Shown piece by piece: positions 16,669 through 25,166 of a stretch of DNA of 64,000 nt. Under the pieces are notes generated by a model. The model did no database searches. It was not told where the DNA came from and saw only the letters and a program-made list of their open reading frames with translations. The stretch covers positions 434,001 through 498,000 of the forward strand of contig NZ_RKLN01000003.1 in NCBI RefSeq assembly GCF_004011835.1, given 5' to 3'. The stretch's first letter is position 1, and each line of letters starts with the position of its first letter. This DNA comes from Rhodococcus spongiicola. Its GTDB lineage: Bacteria; Actinomycetota; Actinomycetes; Mycobacteriales; Mycobacteriaceae. Made by a program: the position numbers and the translations under genes.

Positions 16669-18235
16669 GCGACCTGGCAGGCTGTTCGGCATGCGCAGAA
16701 TCGGGGTGGCCGCGATCGTCCTGGCTGTCAGCACGGCGTGCGGTGCCGGGCCCTCCGATCGACCCGAGGTCGCCGTCGTCGAACAAGGCGGTGGTTCCGC
16801 GCCGACGACCGAAACGACCCCCGACATTCCACAACTGCAGACCCCGGTGCGAGATCTCGATTGGGCCGACTGCAAAGACTCGACCCTCGGGCCCTTGGGC
16901 CTCGGGGCGGGTCCGGCGGGACTGTCGCTCGAGTGCGCTCGTTTCACCACATCCGTCGACGCGTCCGAACGCAGGGCACACGTGATCCAGATCGGCGCGA
17001 TGCGTGCTCGGCTGCCACAGACTCCCGACAATGTCGCACCTCTGGTTCTCACGTCGGGTTCCGACCTGGCCTCGACGAGCACCCTAGCCGCGCTGGCGAC
17101 CGGCCCGAGCGCAAGTTTGCTCGAACGGCAGCCGATCGTCGCGATCGACCGGCGCGGCATCGGCACTTCGACGCCGCTGGACTGCGGTCCTAGGGTCGAC
17201 CGTCGAGCACTCGCAGATCTCGGGCAGTTCACGGCAGGCGACGCATCCACCGTCGACGAAGTGGCCGCGTTGGGGCGGGACGCGACGGTCGAATGCACCG
17301 ACGAACTGCAGCCCTACGAACTCGACTTCGACACCTCGCACGCCGCGGACGACCTCGAGCAACTCCGCCAGCTATGGCAGGTTGACGGCCTGGGCCTGCT
17401 CGGTACCGGCAACGGTGCTGCCGTCGCCCTCGCTTACGCGGCGAAGTACCCGGCACATGTGGGGCGGTTGGTACTCGATGCACCCCCGGCGACCACTGTC
17501 GACGCTGCAACGGCCGCCGAACAGCGAGTCCAGGGGCAGGAAGCGGCGCTCGCCGACTTCAGCCGCCGGTGTGCGGCGTTGAACTGCTCTCTCGGTCCGG
17601 ACCCGACCGCGACGATCACGGCACTGCGCGACCAAGCAGCTGCCGGGAGACTCGAGGCGGTGTCGTCCAGTTCCCTACTCACCGCCGTCTCGGCATTCAT
17701 CGGGTCGCCGAGGGGTGACCAGGCCGCACGGGTCCGCGAGTTGGCGGACATCCTGGCGACCGCCGAGGGCGGCGACGTCGCGCCGCTGCAAGATCTGATC
17801 GAAACCTCGGAAACGGCGGTCGGCACCGACGGCCAATTCGTGGCGCGGTGCAGCGACGGCCAGCAATGGCCCGGTCCGGGACGCGCGAAGGACCTACAGC
17901 AGACATGGGCGGAGAAGTACCCGGTCTTCGGCGCCGACGCCGCGGTGGCACTGATGCGGTGTGCCGCCTGGCCGACGATGGCACCACCACCGCTACCCAG
18001 CACGATCCCGGTTCCCGTCCTCGTGTTCAGCGGCGCGGCGGATCCCGTGATCGGCAATGGCGGGATGGCGACTGTCACCGGCAGCCTGACGAGCGCGGGT
18101 GCCATGTGGTCAAGCGTGACCTGGGAGGGATACGGACACCCTGTCGTCACGCACTCCGATTGCGCGCGTCAGGCTCTCGACCGGTACCTGGATTCGGCAA
18201 CACTGCCGCCGAACGGCAGCGCGTGTCCGGCCTGA
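16661..18235 (+). CDS. Alpha/beta-hydrolase lipoprotein lacking the nucleophile
   Basis: The 524-residue protein starts with a signal peptide whose lipobox-like VSTAC ends at about residue 27. It then has an alpha/beta-hydrolase core and a TAP-like C-terminal region, resembling secreted S33-type peptidases such as Rv2672. The strand-turn-helix that should read G-x-S-x-G reads GTGNG, so the nucleophile position (residue 250) is Gly. The Asp of SGAADPVIG (461) and His of GYGHP (493) are kept. It may be non-catalytic, binding peptides or lipids, or use another residue. ATG 16661 overlaps the upstream stop by 8 bp. Confidence 0.82.
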   Translation: MSERPGRLFGMRRIGVAAIVLAVSTACGAGPSDRPEVAVVEQGGGSAPTTETTPDIPQLQTPVRDLDWADCKDSTLGPLGLGAGPAGLSLECARFTTSVDASERRAHVIQIGAMRARLPQTPDNVAPLVLTSGSDLASTSTLAALATGPSASLLERQPIVAIDRRGIGTSTPLDCGPRVDRRALADLGQFTAGDASTVDEVAALGRDATVECTDELQPYELDFDTSHAADDLEQLRQLWQVDGLGLLGTGNGAAVALAYAAKYPAHVGRLVLDAPPATTVDAATAAEQRVQGQEAALADFSRRCAALNCSLGPDPTATITALRDQAAAGRLEAVSSSSLLTAVSAFIGSPRGDQAARVRELADILATAEGGDVAPLQDLIETSETAVGTDGQFVARCSDGQQWPGPGRAKDLQQTWAEKYPVFGADAAVALMRCAAWPTMAPPPLPSTIPVPVLVFSGAADPVIGNGGMATVTGSLTSAGAMWSSVTWEGYGHPVVTHSDCARQALDRYLDSATLPPNGSACPA

Positions 18236-18285
18236 GCTGGGGGTGCCCGGCCCAGTGCGCTCGACCAACGGTGTAACGTGCCGTC

Positions 18286-19536
18286 GTGTTCCTTCGACGA
18301 TTCGAGCCGCGTACCGGCCGCACCACCGCCGAGGTCATCAACTTCGCGCTGTGGCCCATCGCCGTGATGACGGTGATCCATCGAGTGGTCATCAGGGCGG
18401 TCAACGGATCCGTCACGGACGACTTTGCGCCGGTCTATCAGGCCGCCCTGGCATTCCTCAATCGTCGTGAGGTCTACACCGCCAACTTCAACTCGGTGGA
18501 CCCGCACTATCTCTACCCACCGAGCGGCACGCTGCTCATGGCACCGATCGCGATCATCGATCCGGAGAAGTCCCGTTGGCTGTTCATCCTGGTCAACGCG
18601 ATCGCCGTAATCATCGCGCTGTATCTGCTGCTCAAGATGTTCAATCTGGCCCTGAACTCCATCGCGGCACCCATCACGCTGTTCGCCGCCTTCTCCACCG
18701 AGACGGTGACGAACACACTGGTATTCACGAACATCAACGGGCTCGTTCTGCTCGGCGAGATCGCCTTCCTGTTGTTGATGCTCCGCCGCAAAGACCTGTG
18801 GTCGGGCGCGGCAATCGGTCTGACCTTCGCGGTGAAGCCAATTCTGGCGCCGTTGATGTTGTTGCCTCTCGTACGAGGTCAGTGGAAGGTGTTCGTCACC
18901 GCTATCGGCGTCCCGCTCGTACTGACCGCCATCGCGTGGCCACTGTCGGTGGACCCGATGGCGTTCATCCAGCACACGGTGCCCTACCTGACGGAGTCGC
19001 GCGACTACTTCAACAGTGCGATCGTCGGCAACGGAACGTACTACGGGCTGCCCGTCGCGCTGATCTGGGTACTGCGCATCGGGTTCGCCGCAATGGTCGC
19101 GGTATCCCTGTGGCTGCTCTACCGGTACTACCGCAACGACGAGCTGTTCTTCATCGCGACCAGCTCGGGGGTGCTGCTTACGGCATCGTTCCTGCTCGGC
19201 TCGCTCGGCCAGCTGTACTACTCGATGCTGCTCTTCCCGCTCGTGATGACCGTGGTGCTACGCAACTCGGTGATTCGCAACTGGCCGGCGTGGCTCGCGC
19301 TCTACGGCATCCTCAGCGCCGACGACTGGATCTCGCACCGGTTCTTGCAAGCCGGTCGAGCCGCCGAGTATCTCAAGCCCACGCTGGGGTGGAGCCTGCT
19401 GCTCTTCGTCGTGTTCGCAGTGCTGGTGAACCGGTACCTCTTCGCAAGACGTGAGGGTCGCCTCGACCGCGGCATCGACCCCGATTTCCTCGTCTCCGAC
19501 GGGCCGGCGCCGACACCCACACCGGCCAAGCTGTGA
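18286..19536 (+). CDS. aftC: Alpha-(1->3)-arabinofuranosyltransferase AftC
   Basis: AftC is a polytopic GT87 enzyme that uses decaprenyl-phosphoryl arabinose outside the membrane to add branching arabinose residues to arabinogalactan and lipoarabinomannan. The 416-residue product has about ten hydrophobic segments, the early acidic motif VTDDFAPVYQ after the first helix and the LYPPSGTLL block. Gene order (hydrolase-aftC-msrB) matches Rv2672-Rv2674. GTG 18286 is used. It fits with the antigen 85 and PIM genes in a mycolic-acid envelope. Confidence 0.9.
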   Translation: MFLRRFEPRTGRTTAEVINFALWPIAVMTVIHRVVIRAVNGSVTDDFAPVYQAALAFLNRREVYTANFNSVDPHYLYPPSGTLLMAPIAIIDPEKSRWLFILVNAIAVIIALYLLLKMFNLALNSIAAPITLFAAFSTETVTNTLVFTNINGLVLLGEIAFLLLMLRRKDLWSGAAIGLTFAVKPILAPLMLLPLVRGQWKVFVTAIGVPLVLTAIAWPLSVDPMAFIQHTVPYLTESRDYFNSAIVGNGTYYGLPVALIWVLRIGFAAMVAVSLWLLYRYYRNDELFFIATSSGVLLTASFLLGSLGQLYYSMLLFPLVMTVVLRNSVIRNWPAWLALYGILSADDWISHRFLQAGRAAEYLKPTLGWSLLLFVVFAVLVNRYLFARREGRLDRGIDPDFLVSDGPAPTPTPAKL

Positions 19537-19570
19537 CGCCGCCTACGGCGGCACGTATTAGCGTGGAGGC

Positions 19571-20008
19571 ATGAGTTCGACACAGGATTCCGGTCTCCCC
19601 GAACCGAAGTTCCGTCGCGATGACACCGAGTGGCGAGCGCACCTGACTCCCGAGGAGTATCACGTGCTGCGGCAAGCCGGAACGGAACGACCGCACGTCG
19701 GCGAGTACACGAACACCGAGACCGAGGGCGTGTACACGTGTCGCGGATGCGGCGCCGAGCTGTTCCGCAGCACCGAGAAGTTCGAATCGCACTGCGGGTG
19801 GCCGTCGTTCTTCGATCCGGCCGACTCCGATGCCGTGATCCTGCGCCCCGACAACTCCCTGGGGATGCGACGGGTCGAGGTCGTGTGCAGCAACTGCCAC
19901 AGCCATCTCGGTCACGTATTCGAGGGCGAGGGGTACCCGACCCCGACCGACAAGCGCTACTGCATCAACAGCATCTCGCTGCGACTGCAGTCCGCGGACG
20001 GCTCTTAG
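19571..20008 (+). CDS. msrB: Peptide-methionine (R)-S-oxide reductase MsrB
   Basis: MsrB reduces the R isomer of methionine sulfoxide in proteins. The 145-residue protein has both zinc pairs (CRGCG and CSNCHSHLGHVF), the substrate segment HCGWPSFF, and the catalytic Cys in KRYCINSISL. ATG 19571 sits 7 bp after the sequence GCGTGGAGG, a good ribosome site. It probably has its own expression, 34 bp after aftC. Confidence 0.97.
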   Translation: MSSTQDSGLPEPKFRRDDTEWRAHLTPEEYHVLRQAGTERPHVGEYTNTETEGVYTCRGCGAELFRSTEKFESHCGWPSFFDPADSDAVILRPDNSLGMRRVEVVCSNCHSHLGHVFEGEGYPTPTDKRYCINSISLRLQSADGS

Positions 20009-20059
20009 AACTCCACCCCCTGGCGGCCAGTCGGCCGCTGGGGCACCTTCTCGAATGTA

Positions 20060-20080
20060 GTAGCTTGCTTACCAAGTTAC
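20060..20080. promoter_or_regulatory. Probable PadR operator
   Basis: A dyad GTAGCTTG-N5-CAAGTTAC (7 of 8 bases symmetric) lies 17 bp upstream of the padR ATG. Its size and position fit PadR-family autoregulation. Outer bases GTAG and CTAC extend the symmetry weakly. Confidence 0.55.
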
Positions 20081-20096
20081 TGCTACCTTGTTGTGC

Positions 20097-20459
20097 ATGA
20101 GTCCATCGGTGGAACGCCGCAGCCTGATCCTGCGAGGAGTGCTCGATCTCTGCCTGCTCGCCGTGCTTCGGGAACGACCCGTCTACGGCTACGAACTCAC
20201 CGAGAGACTGGCCGAGCAGGACCTGCTGGTAGCGGGAGGTTCGTCCTACCCACTGCTCGCCCGCCTCGAGAAGGCCGGATTGGTCGAATCCGAGAGCCGC
20301 CGCTCCGAATCGGGTCCGCCGAGGAAGTACTACTCGTTGTCCGCCGACGGCCGAAAGGCACTCACAGAGGGAACAGCCGAATGGTTCAAGGTGGCCAAGA
20401 GTGTCGATGCACTACTGGGTCCGAATCCGGAAACCACATCAGGGGAGGAACACTCGTGA
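20097..20459 (+). CDS. PadR-family transcriptional regulator
   Basis: The 120-residue protein is a short PadR-type winged helix regulator: RGVLDLCLLAVLRERPVYGYELTERL, then SSYPLLARLEKAGLVESE and PPRKYYSLSADGR, the standard PadR recognition region and wing. ATG 20097 is favoured over the TTG at 20088. The stop overlaps the next gene start by 4 bp (GTGA), so the pair is coupled. PadR genes often sit before a membrane protein with a HAAS-like domain, which is what follows here. Confidence 0.92.
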   Translation: MSPSVERRSLILRGVLDLCLLAVLRERPVYGYELTERLAEQDLLVAGGSSYPLLARLEKAGLVESESRRSESGPPRKYYSLSADGRKALTEGTAEWFKVAKSVDALLGPNPETTSGEEHS

Positions 20460-20984
20460 ACGAGGACAACTACGAACCGACCGAACCGTCACAACCGGAG
20501 GCCGACCCGCGGATCCTGCGACAAGCTGCCCGCATATGGCTCAGGGCAGCGGTGCGGCCCGCGGACCGCCGTGTCCTGCTCGCCGAGTTGTCGGCCGAAC
20601 TGACCGCCGCCGGCGCGGCTGGGCTGCCTGCCAGCACGGTCATTGGCGAAGACCCCGAGCACACCCTACGGGCATGGGCCGACGAACGCGGGCTGTCCGG
20701 ACGATCCCTACGCATTCTGCTGGTCGTCCCAGTTCATGACGTTGCGCCAAGTGCGCGATCCACGCTCAGGAAGCACCGCCAAGTGGCTCGCTGCCACCCT
20801 GCAGGCCGGCGCCGCGGTGGCGACGGCAGCGGGCGTCGGGGTTGCGCGGGTACTCGGATTCACAACCGAACCCGAGACATTCATCTCAGTCATCACAGCC
20901 GTGGCCGTCGTCCTCGCCGCGACGGCCACCTTCGCCCGCTACTTCGCCACTCGCCCGCGGGCTGCGGTTACGGCAGCGAGTTGA
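20456..20984 (+). pseudogene. HAAS-like membrane protein, frameshifted
   Basis: From GTG 20456 (RBS AGGGGAGGA) a frame encodes about 92 residues of a soluble helical region resembling the HAAS/DUF1700-type partner of PadR regulators (RILRQAARIWLRAAVRPADR). The matching C-terminal half with two hydrophobic segments (KWLAATLQAGAAVATAAGVG and VITAVAVVLAATATFARYF) is in the next frame and ends at 20984. One extra base near 20731-20735 (CAGTTCATGAC) accounts for it; removing one T joins VVPV to MTLRQV. It could be a recent mutation, a sequencing error, or two reading frames. The 3' end overlaps hemQ by 17 bp. Confidence 0.7.
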
Positions 20985-21663
20985 CCAACTGCTCGACGGA
21001 CACGCGTGGGCCGGTGAAGAACGGGGTCTCCTCGCGCACGTGCATGCGCGCCTCGGTGGCGCGCAGGTCGCGCATCAGGTCGACGATGCGGTCGAGCTCG
21101 GGCGCCTCGAACGCGAGGATCCACTCGTAGTCACCGAGCGCGAACGCGGGAACGGTGTTGGCACGCACGTCCGGGTAGCCACGGCCGGCCTTGCCGTGGT
21201 CGGCGAGCATCTTGCGGCGCTCCGCCTCGGGCAGCAGGTACCACTCGTACGAGCGCACGAACGGGTACACACAGAGGTAGTTGCCCGGATCCTCGCCCGC
21301 GATGAATGCTGGAACGTGGCTCTTGTTGAACTCGGCCGGGCGGTGCAGCGCGACGTTGGACCACACCGGATCGCTCGCCTGACCCAGGTCGGTGGTGCGA
21401 CGGAAGTCGGCATACAGCTTCTGCAGGTCCTCGAGCCGCTCCGCGTGCGTCCAGATCATGAAATCCGCGTCGGCCCGGACGCCTGCGACGTCGTAGATGC
21501 CGCGCACGACGACGTCACTGTCTTCGAAGGAGTCGAAGAAGTCCTGGGCGTTCTTCACCGCGGCAGCGCGGTCCTCGCCGAGAACGCCGGGCTGAACCTG
21601 GAAGACCGAGAACATCGCGTAGCGAAGGGTGGAGTTGAGCTTGTCGTAGTCGAGGCGTGCCAT
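20968..21663 (-). CDS. hemQ: Coproheme decarboxylase HemQ (ChdC)
   Basis: HemQ converts coproheme to haem b with peroxide, the last step of the coproporphyrin-dependent pathway of Gram-positive bacteria. The 231-residue protein belongs to the chlorite dismutase-like family: [13 protein letters not shown], then [19 protein letters not shown] with the proximal His, and [20 protein letters not shown] 21663 is chosen over a longer frame that overlaps hemG. It is 4 bp after hemG and probably in one operon with hemE and hemG. Confidence 0.95.
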   Translation of the reverse strand: MARLDYDKLNSTLRYAMFSVFQVQPGVLGEDRAAAVKNAQDFFDSFEDSDVVVRGIYDVAGVRADADFMIWTHAERLEDLQKLYADFRRTTDLGQASDPVWSNVALHRPAEFNKSHVPAFIAGEDPGNYLCVYPFVRSYEWYLLPEAERRKMLADHGKAGRGYPDVRANTVPAFALGDYEWILAFEAPELDRIVDLMRDLRATEARMHVREETPFFTGPRVSVEQLVNSLP

Positions 21664-21667
21664 GGCC

Positions 21668-23044
21668 TCATCCTGCCACTCGCGCCGCGAGGCGTGTCGC
21701 GGCCGTGGTCGCCGACGCCACGCACGCCGGAACCCCGACCCCGTGCAGATAGGCGCCGGCGACCTCGAGACCGTCGATCTCACCGGCCGCGGCTTCGATC
21801 GCCGCGACCCGGTCTAGGTGGCCGGGCGCGTATTGCGGCAGCCCGCCGTGCCACCGCTGGACGAACGCTTCGACCGGCTCGGCCTGGACGCCGGTGACCG
21901 TCTCGAGGTCCCCCCGCGCCATCGCGATCAGGTCGGCGTCTGGTGCATCGACCACGGCCGCGTCGCCGAACCGGCCGTACGAGGCGCGCACCAGCGCGAC
22001 GTCTCGCGTGGCGAGGTGCGGCCACTTGCGGCTCGACAGCGTGAATGCTTTGGCCCCCAGGGATTCTCCCGTCGCAACGAGGATGCCGGAGTTCTCCGGA
22101 ATCCCCGTCTCAGTGGCCTTGTCGCGAGGCAGGGCCAGTGCCACGACCGCAGAGGATGCGAGTTCGATGTCCCGGGCAGCCGCAGCGAGTCGCGGGGCAG
22201 GCTCGGCGACCAGTCGGACCATGTCCGGGGCGGGTACGGCGAGGACCACACCGTCGACGTGACCGACCGGCTCGAGCCACCAGCCCCGTTCGTCGCGGCG
22301 CAGCCCCGTGACGGGCGCGTCGAGGATCTCGCGCGGGCCGGCGGCGTAGCGAAGCGCCTCGAGCAGTGTTCCGTAGCCGTCGCGCAAGGTTCCGAACACG
22401 GGACCAGGTGACGGTGTCGGCAGAGCCGCGAGCACCGCGGCGGTGAGGCTGGTCGCACCTGCGTCGAGCGCGGCCGCAAGCGCCGGGAGGGCGGCCCTCA
22501 CGCCGATCGAGTCGGACAGGCCCGAGTAGACGCCACCGAGCAGTGGGTCGACGCTGCGGCGCACCACCTGCTCGCCGAAGCGACCGGCGACCAAGGTCGC
22601 GACGTCGACGTCTGCGACGTCGTCCCACTCGAAAGGCACCGACGGTTCTGCGGCGATCCGCGCGAGGGTGTCGGCGTCGACGAGCCCGGCTACCGATTCC
22701 GCCGCCGCCGGGATGCCCATGAGGGTGCGGGCGGGCAAGGGGTGCAGCTGCCCTCCGGACCAGATGAGCGGCTGCCGTCCGGCCGGATGGACCAACTGGT
22801 CCTCGAGGCCGAGCTCGACGATCAAGTCGGCCACCTCGGGCCGTCGGGCTATGAACGCCTCCGCGCCGACGTCAACCAGGCCGTCCCCGAGTGGCACCGT
22901 GCGCAGCTTGCCACCGAATCGGGACTCCGCCTCGACGATGGTGATCTCGGCGTCGGCACCCAACAGCTGGCGCAGCCGGTACGCCGCGACCAAACCGGTG
23001 ACGCCGCCGCCGACGACCCCTACCGAGAGACGCCGACCGGTCAC
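21668..23044 (-). CDS. hemG: Coproporphyrinogen III oxidase / protoporphyrinogen oxidase HemY
   Basis: The 458-residue FAD enzyme begins with the dinucleotide motif [16 protein letters not shown] and ends with [20 protein letters not shown], typical of the HemY/HemG amine-oxidase-like family. With HemQ next to it, the enzyme most likely oxidises coproporphyrinogen III to coproporphyrin III (CgoX activity) rather than protoporphyrinogen. GTG 23044 overlaps the hemE stop by 4 bp. The name hemY is also in use for this family. Confidence 0.95.
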   Translation of the reverse strand: MTGRRLSVGVVGGGVTGLVAAYRLRQLLGADAEITIVEAESRFGGKLRTVPLGDGLVDVGAEAFIARRPEVADLIVELGLEDQLVHPAGRQPLIWSGGQLHPLPARTLMGIPAAAESVAGLVDADTLARIAAEPSVPFEWDDVADVDVATLVAGRFGEQVVRRSVDPLLGGVYSGLSDSIGVRAALPALAAALDAGATSLTAAVLAALPTPSPGPVFGTLRDGYGTLLEALRYAAGPREILDAPVTGLRRDERGWWLEPVGHVDGVVLAVPAPDMVRLVAEPAPRLAAAARDIELASSAVVALALPRDKATETGIPENSGILVATGESLGAKAFTLSSRKWPHLATRDVALVRASYGRFGDAAVVDAPDADLIAMARGDLETVTGVQAEPVEAFVQRWHGGLPQYAPGHLDRVAAIEAAAGEIDGLEVAGAYLHGVGVPACVASATTAATRLAARVAG

Positions 23045-24138
23045 AGCGAATGCACCAACTCCACGACGTCGGTCAGTACTGCCGGATCGGTCTCCGGAAG
23101 AACCCCGTGTCCGAGGTTGAAGATGTGCCCGGTTGCACCGGCCGCGATTGCGGCGTCTGCCTCACGGCAGATGCGCCGGACCTGTTTCTCCACCGCGTCC
23201 CAGCCCGCGAACAGCACGGCCGGATCCAGGTTGCCCTGCAGCGACTTGCCCGGTCCGACGCGACGCGCCGCCTCGTCGAGCGGGATCCGCCAGTCCACGC
23301 CGACGACGTCGGCACCGGCTTCGCCCATCGCACCGAGCAGCTCACCGGTGCCTACACCGAAGTGGATGCGCGGAACCCGCGCGGACTCGACCTCGATGAA
23401 CACCCGCTCGGAGTGCGGCAGCACGAACTCGCGGTACTCGGCCAACGACAGCGCACCGGCCCAGGAGTCGAACAGTTGCAGCGCGTCGACTCCGGCGTGC
23501 AGCTGCGCCTGCAGGAACGCGATGGTGATGTCGGTGATTCGGCCCAGCAGCGAGTGCCACGTCTTGGGGTCGGCGTGCATGAGCGCCTTGGTCCGCTCGT
23601 GGTTACGGCTCGGACCGCCCTCGACCAAGTACGACGCGAGCGTGAAAGGAGCACCGGCGAAACCGATCAGCGGTGTTGGGCCCAGCTCCGCGGTGAGCAA
23701 GCGCACCGCGTGCGCGACGGCGCCGACCTCGTCGGGGACCAGCCGGGGCAGCGCCTCGACGTCGGCCCTCGATCGAACCGGATTCGCCACAACCGGTCCG
23801 ACGCCGGCCACGATGTCGAGGTCGACGCCGGCTGCCTTGAGCGGAACGACAATGTCGGAGAACAGGATCGCTGCGTCGACCTTGTGCCGCCGCACGGGCT
23901 GCATCGTGATCTCACAGACGAGTTCCGGGTCGAAACAGGATTCGAGCATCCCGATCCCTCCCCGTATTTTCCGATACTCCGGCAACGAACGTCCGGCCTG
24001 GCGCATGAACCACACGGGTCGATGCTTCGCCGGGCGGCCGATGGCCGCGGTCAACAATGGCGCGTCGTCGAGAACCCGTCGAGCGGGGTACTCGGTCCGT
24101 CCGGCCATGCCTGCATTCGTATCTTCCAAGCCGCTCAT
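23041..24138 (-). CDS. hemE: Uroporphyrinogen decarboxylase HemE
   Basis: HemE removes four acetate carboxyls from uroporphyrinogen III, giving coproporphyrinogen III for HemY and HemQ. The roughly 365-residue TIM-barrel protein carries [18 protein letters not shown], the invariant UroD signature with substrate-binding Arg residues, plus [10 protein letters not shown] and [20 protein letters not shown] 24138 is preferred because GGAG lies 5 bases upstream; ATG 24156 is an alternative 6 codons longer. It is the first gene of the hemE-hemG-hemQ operon. Confidence 0.96.
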   Translation of the reverse strand: MSGLEDTNAGMAGRTEYPARRVLDDAPLLTAAIGRPAKHRPVWFMRQAGRSLPEYRKIRGGIGMLESCFDPELVCEITMQPVRRHKVDAAILFSDIVVPLKAAGVDLDIVAGVGPVVANPVRSRADVEALPRLVPDEVGAVAHAVRLLTAELGPTPLIGFAGAPFTLASYLVEGGPSRNHERTKALMHADPKTWHSLLGRITDITIAFLQAQLHAGVDALQLFDSWAGALSLAEYREFVLPHSERVFIEVESARVPRIHFGVGTGELLGAMGEAGADVVGVDWRIPLDEAARRVGPGKSLQGNLDPAVLFAGWDAVEKQVRRICREADAAIAAGATGHIFNLGHGVLPETDPAVLTDVVELVHSL

Positions 24139-24225
24139 CGCGCTCCATGCTGCCATGACGCCGCGCCGGGGCGGAATCGGCGCGCCTCCACCGCGCTACC
24201 AGGTGCGGCGTCTAACGTCCGCGGT

Positions 24226-25140
24226 GTGACACCCCCGGGATTATCCAGCGAACCCGCGCCGTTCCGCGCCGCCGTCGACGCCATGAACTCCGCCGTGGTT
24301 CACCCGGAGATAGCCGTCGGTCCGATCCGCCCGCCACAGCGACTCGCGCCGTACAGCTACGCCATCGGTGCCGAGGTGCGCCACCCCGACATCGGTACCG
24401 CTGCCGAGCAATCCGAGGCGGAGGCGTTCGGACGTCTGATCCTGCTGTACGACCCCAATGGCGACGAGGCGTGGAACGGCACCATGCGACTGGTCGCGTA
24501 CATCCAAGCCGACCTAGAGCCCGCTCTCGCCGCCGACCCACTGCTCCCCGAGGTCGCATGGAGTTGGCTCGTCGATGCGCTCGAGGCGAAGGCAGACGAG
24601 ATCGTCGCGCTGGGCGGCACGGTCACCTCGACCACTTCGGTGCGATACGGCGACATCGCCGGTCCACCGCGCTCGCACCAACTCGAGTTGCGGGCGTCGT
24701 GGACCCCGACGTCGACCGATCTGGCTCCGCACGTCGAGGCATACTGCGATGTCCTCGCCGACGCCGCGGGTCTCCCGCCCGCAGGAGTCACCGAACTCGA
24801 CAAACGGGGCCGCCGACAAACGGGGCCGCTAGCTACACGTGTCCCGACGGCGCTCGAAGCACAAGCTCGCGCAGCCCCGCCTCTGGACATCGCCGCTGAC
24901 AAGCTTTCTGGATCTTGGGATCGGTCATCTTGGGATCGGTCGGGGCAGCGAGCAACTGCGGAGCAATCTCCGACCACTGACCGATCGTACCGAAACTCGT
25001 CCCGGCGCGGCGTGCCCGGGACGCTCGCCACTGCATTCACCCGCTGTGCGCCTGGCAGTAACCAGTCGTCGAAACAAGAACGTAACCTGACACTTCCAAA
25101 TGTACTCAACCATGACCTTTGTCACATCACGAGCGAGTAG
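24226..25140 (+). CDS. DUF3000 family protein with an abnormal C-terminal extension
   Basis: Residues 1 to about 196 match the actinobacterial DUF3000 family (function unknown), with RPPQRLAPYSYAIGAEV, GRLILLYDPNGDEAWNG and LRLVAYIQADLEP-like blocks, as Rv2680 next to hemE in M. tuberculosis. The family normally ends near ELDKRGR. Here a 16-bp tandem duplication (24799-24830) shifts the frame just before a TAG (24830-24832) that would stop the unduplicated frame. The frame then reads about 100 further residues of low-quality coding sequence rich in Ser and Arg to 25140. GTG 24226 is the start. Confidence 0.8.
   Translation: MTPPGLSSEPAPFRAAVDAMNSAVVHPEIAVGPIRPPQRLAPYSYAIGAEVRHPDIGTAAEQSEAEAFGRLILLYDPNGDEAWNGTMRLVAYIQADLEPALAADPLLPEVAWSWLVDALEAKADEIVALGGTVTSTTSVRYGDIAGPPRSHQLELRASWTPTSTDLAPHVEAYCDVLADAAGLPPAGVTELDKRGRRQTGPLATRVPTALEAQARAAPPLDIAADKLSGSWDRSSWDRSGQRATAEQSPTTDRSYRNSSRRGVPGTLATAFTRCAPGSNQSSKQERNLTLPNVLNHDLCHITSE
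24799..24830 (+). repeat. 16-bp tandem duplication abolishing the DUF3000 stop
   Basis: Two copies of a 16-base unit (GACAAACGGGGCCGCC) stand at 24799-24814 and 24815-24830, differing only in the last base. In the second copy the original frame would read GAC AAA CGG GGC CGC TAG. Because 16 is not a multiple of 3, the first copy throws the reading frame off this stop. Confidence 0.93.
24912..24941 (+). repeat. 15-bp tandem repeat in the DUF3000 extension
   Basis: ATCTTGGGATCGGTC occurs twice without a gap (24912-24926, 24927-24941). It lies in the former intergenic space that is now read as the DUF3000 extension (SWDRSSWDRS). Confidence 0.92.
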
Positions 25141-25141
25141 T

Positions 25142-25155
25142 TAGAACCAGTTCTA
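25142..25155. promoter_or_regulatory. KstR-like operator upstream of the wax ester synthase gene
   Basis: TAGAACCAGTTCTA is a perfect palindrome apart from the central CA and matches the TnnAACnnGTTnnA box of the TetR-family regulator KstR, known from cholesterol and lipid genes of mycobacteria and rhodococci. It lies 11 bp upstream of the ATG at 25167. Outer GTAGTTA and TAACTAC arms are offset and partly symmetric. Position suggests repression. Binding by another TetR-family protein is possible. Confidence 0.6.
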
Positions 25156-25166
25156 CCGTTAACTAC

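Noticed and set aside
25119-25166. Wax ester synthase starting 16 codons upstream
   Set aside because: The extension would cover the KstR-like operator and does not match the family N-terminus.
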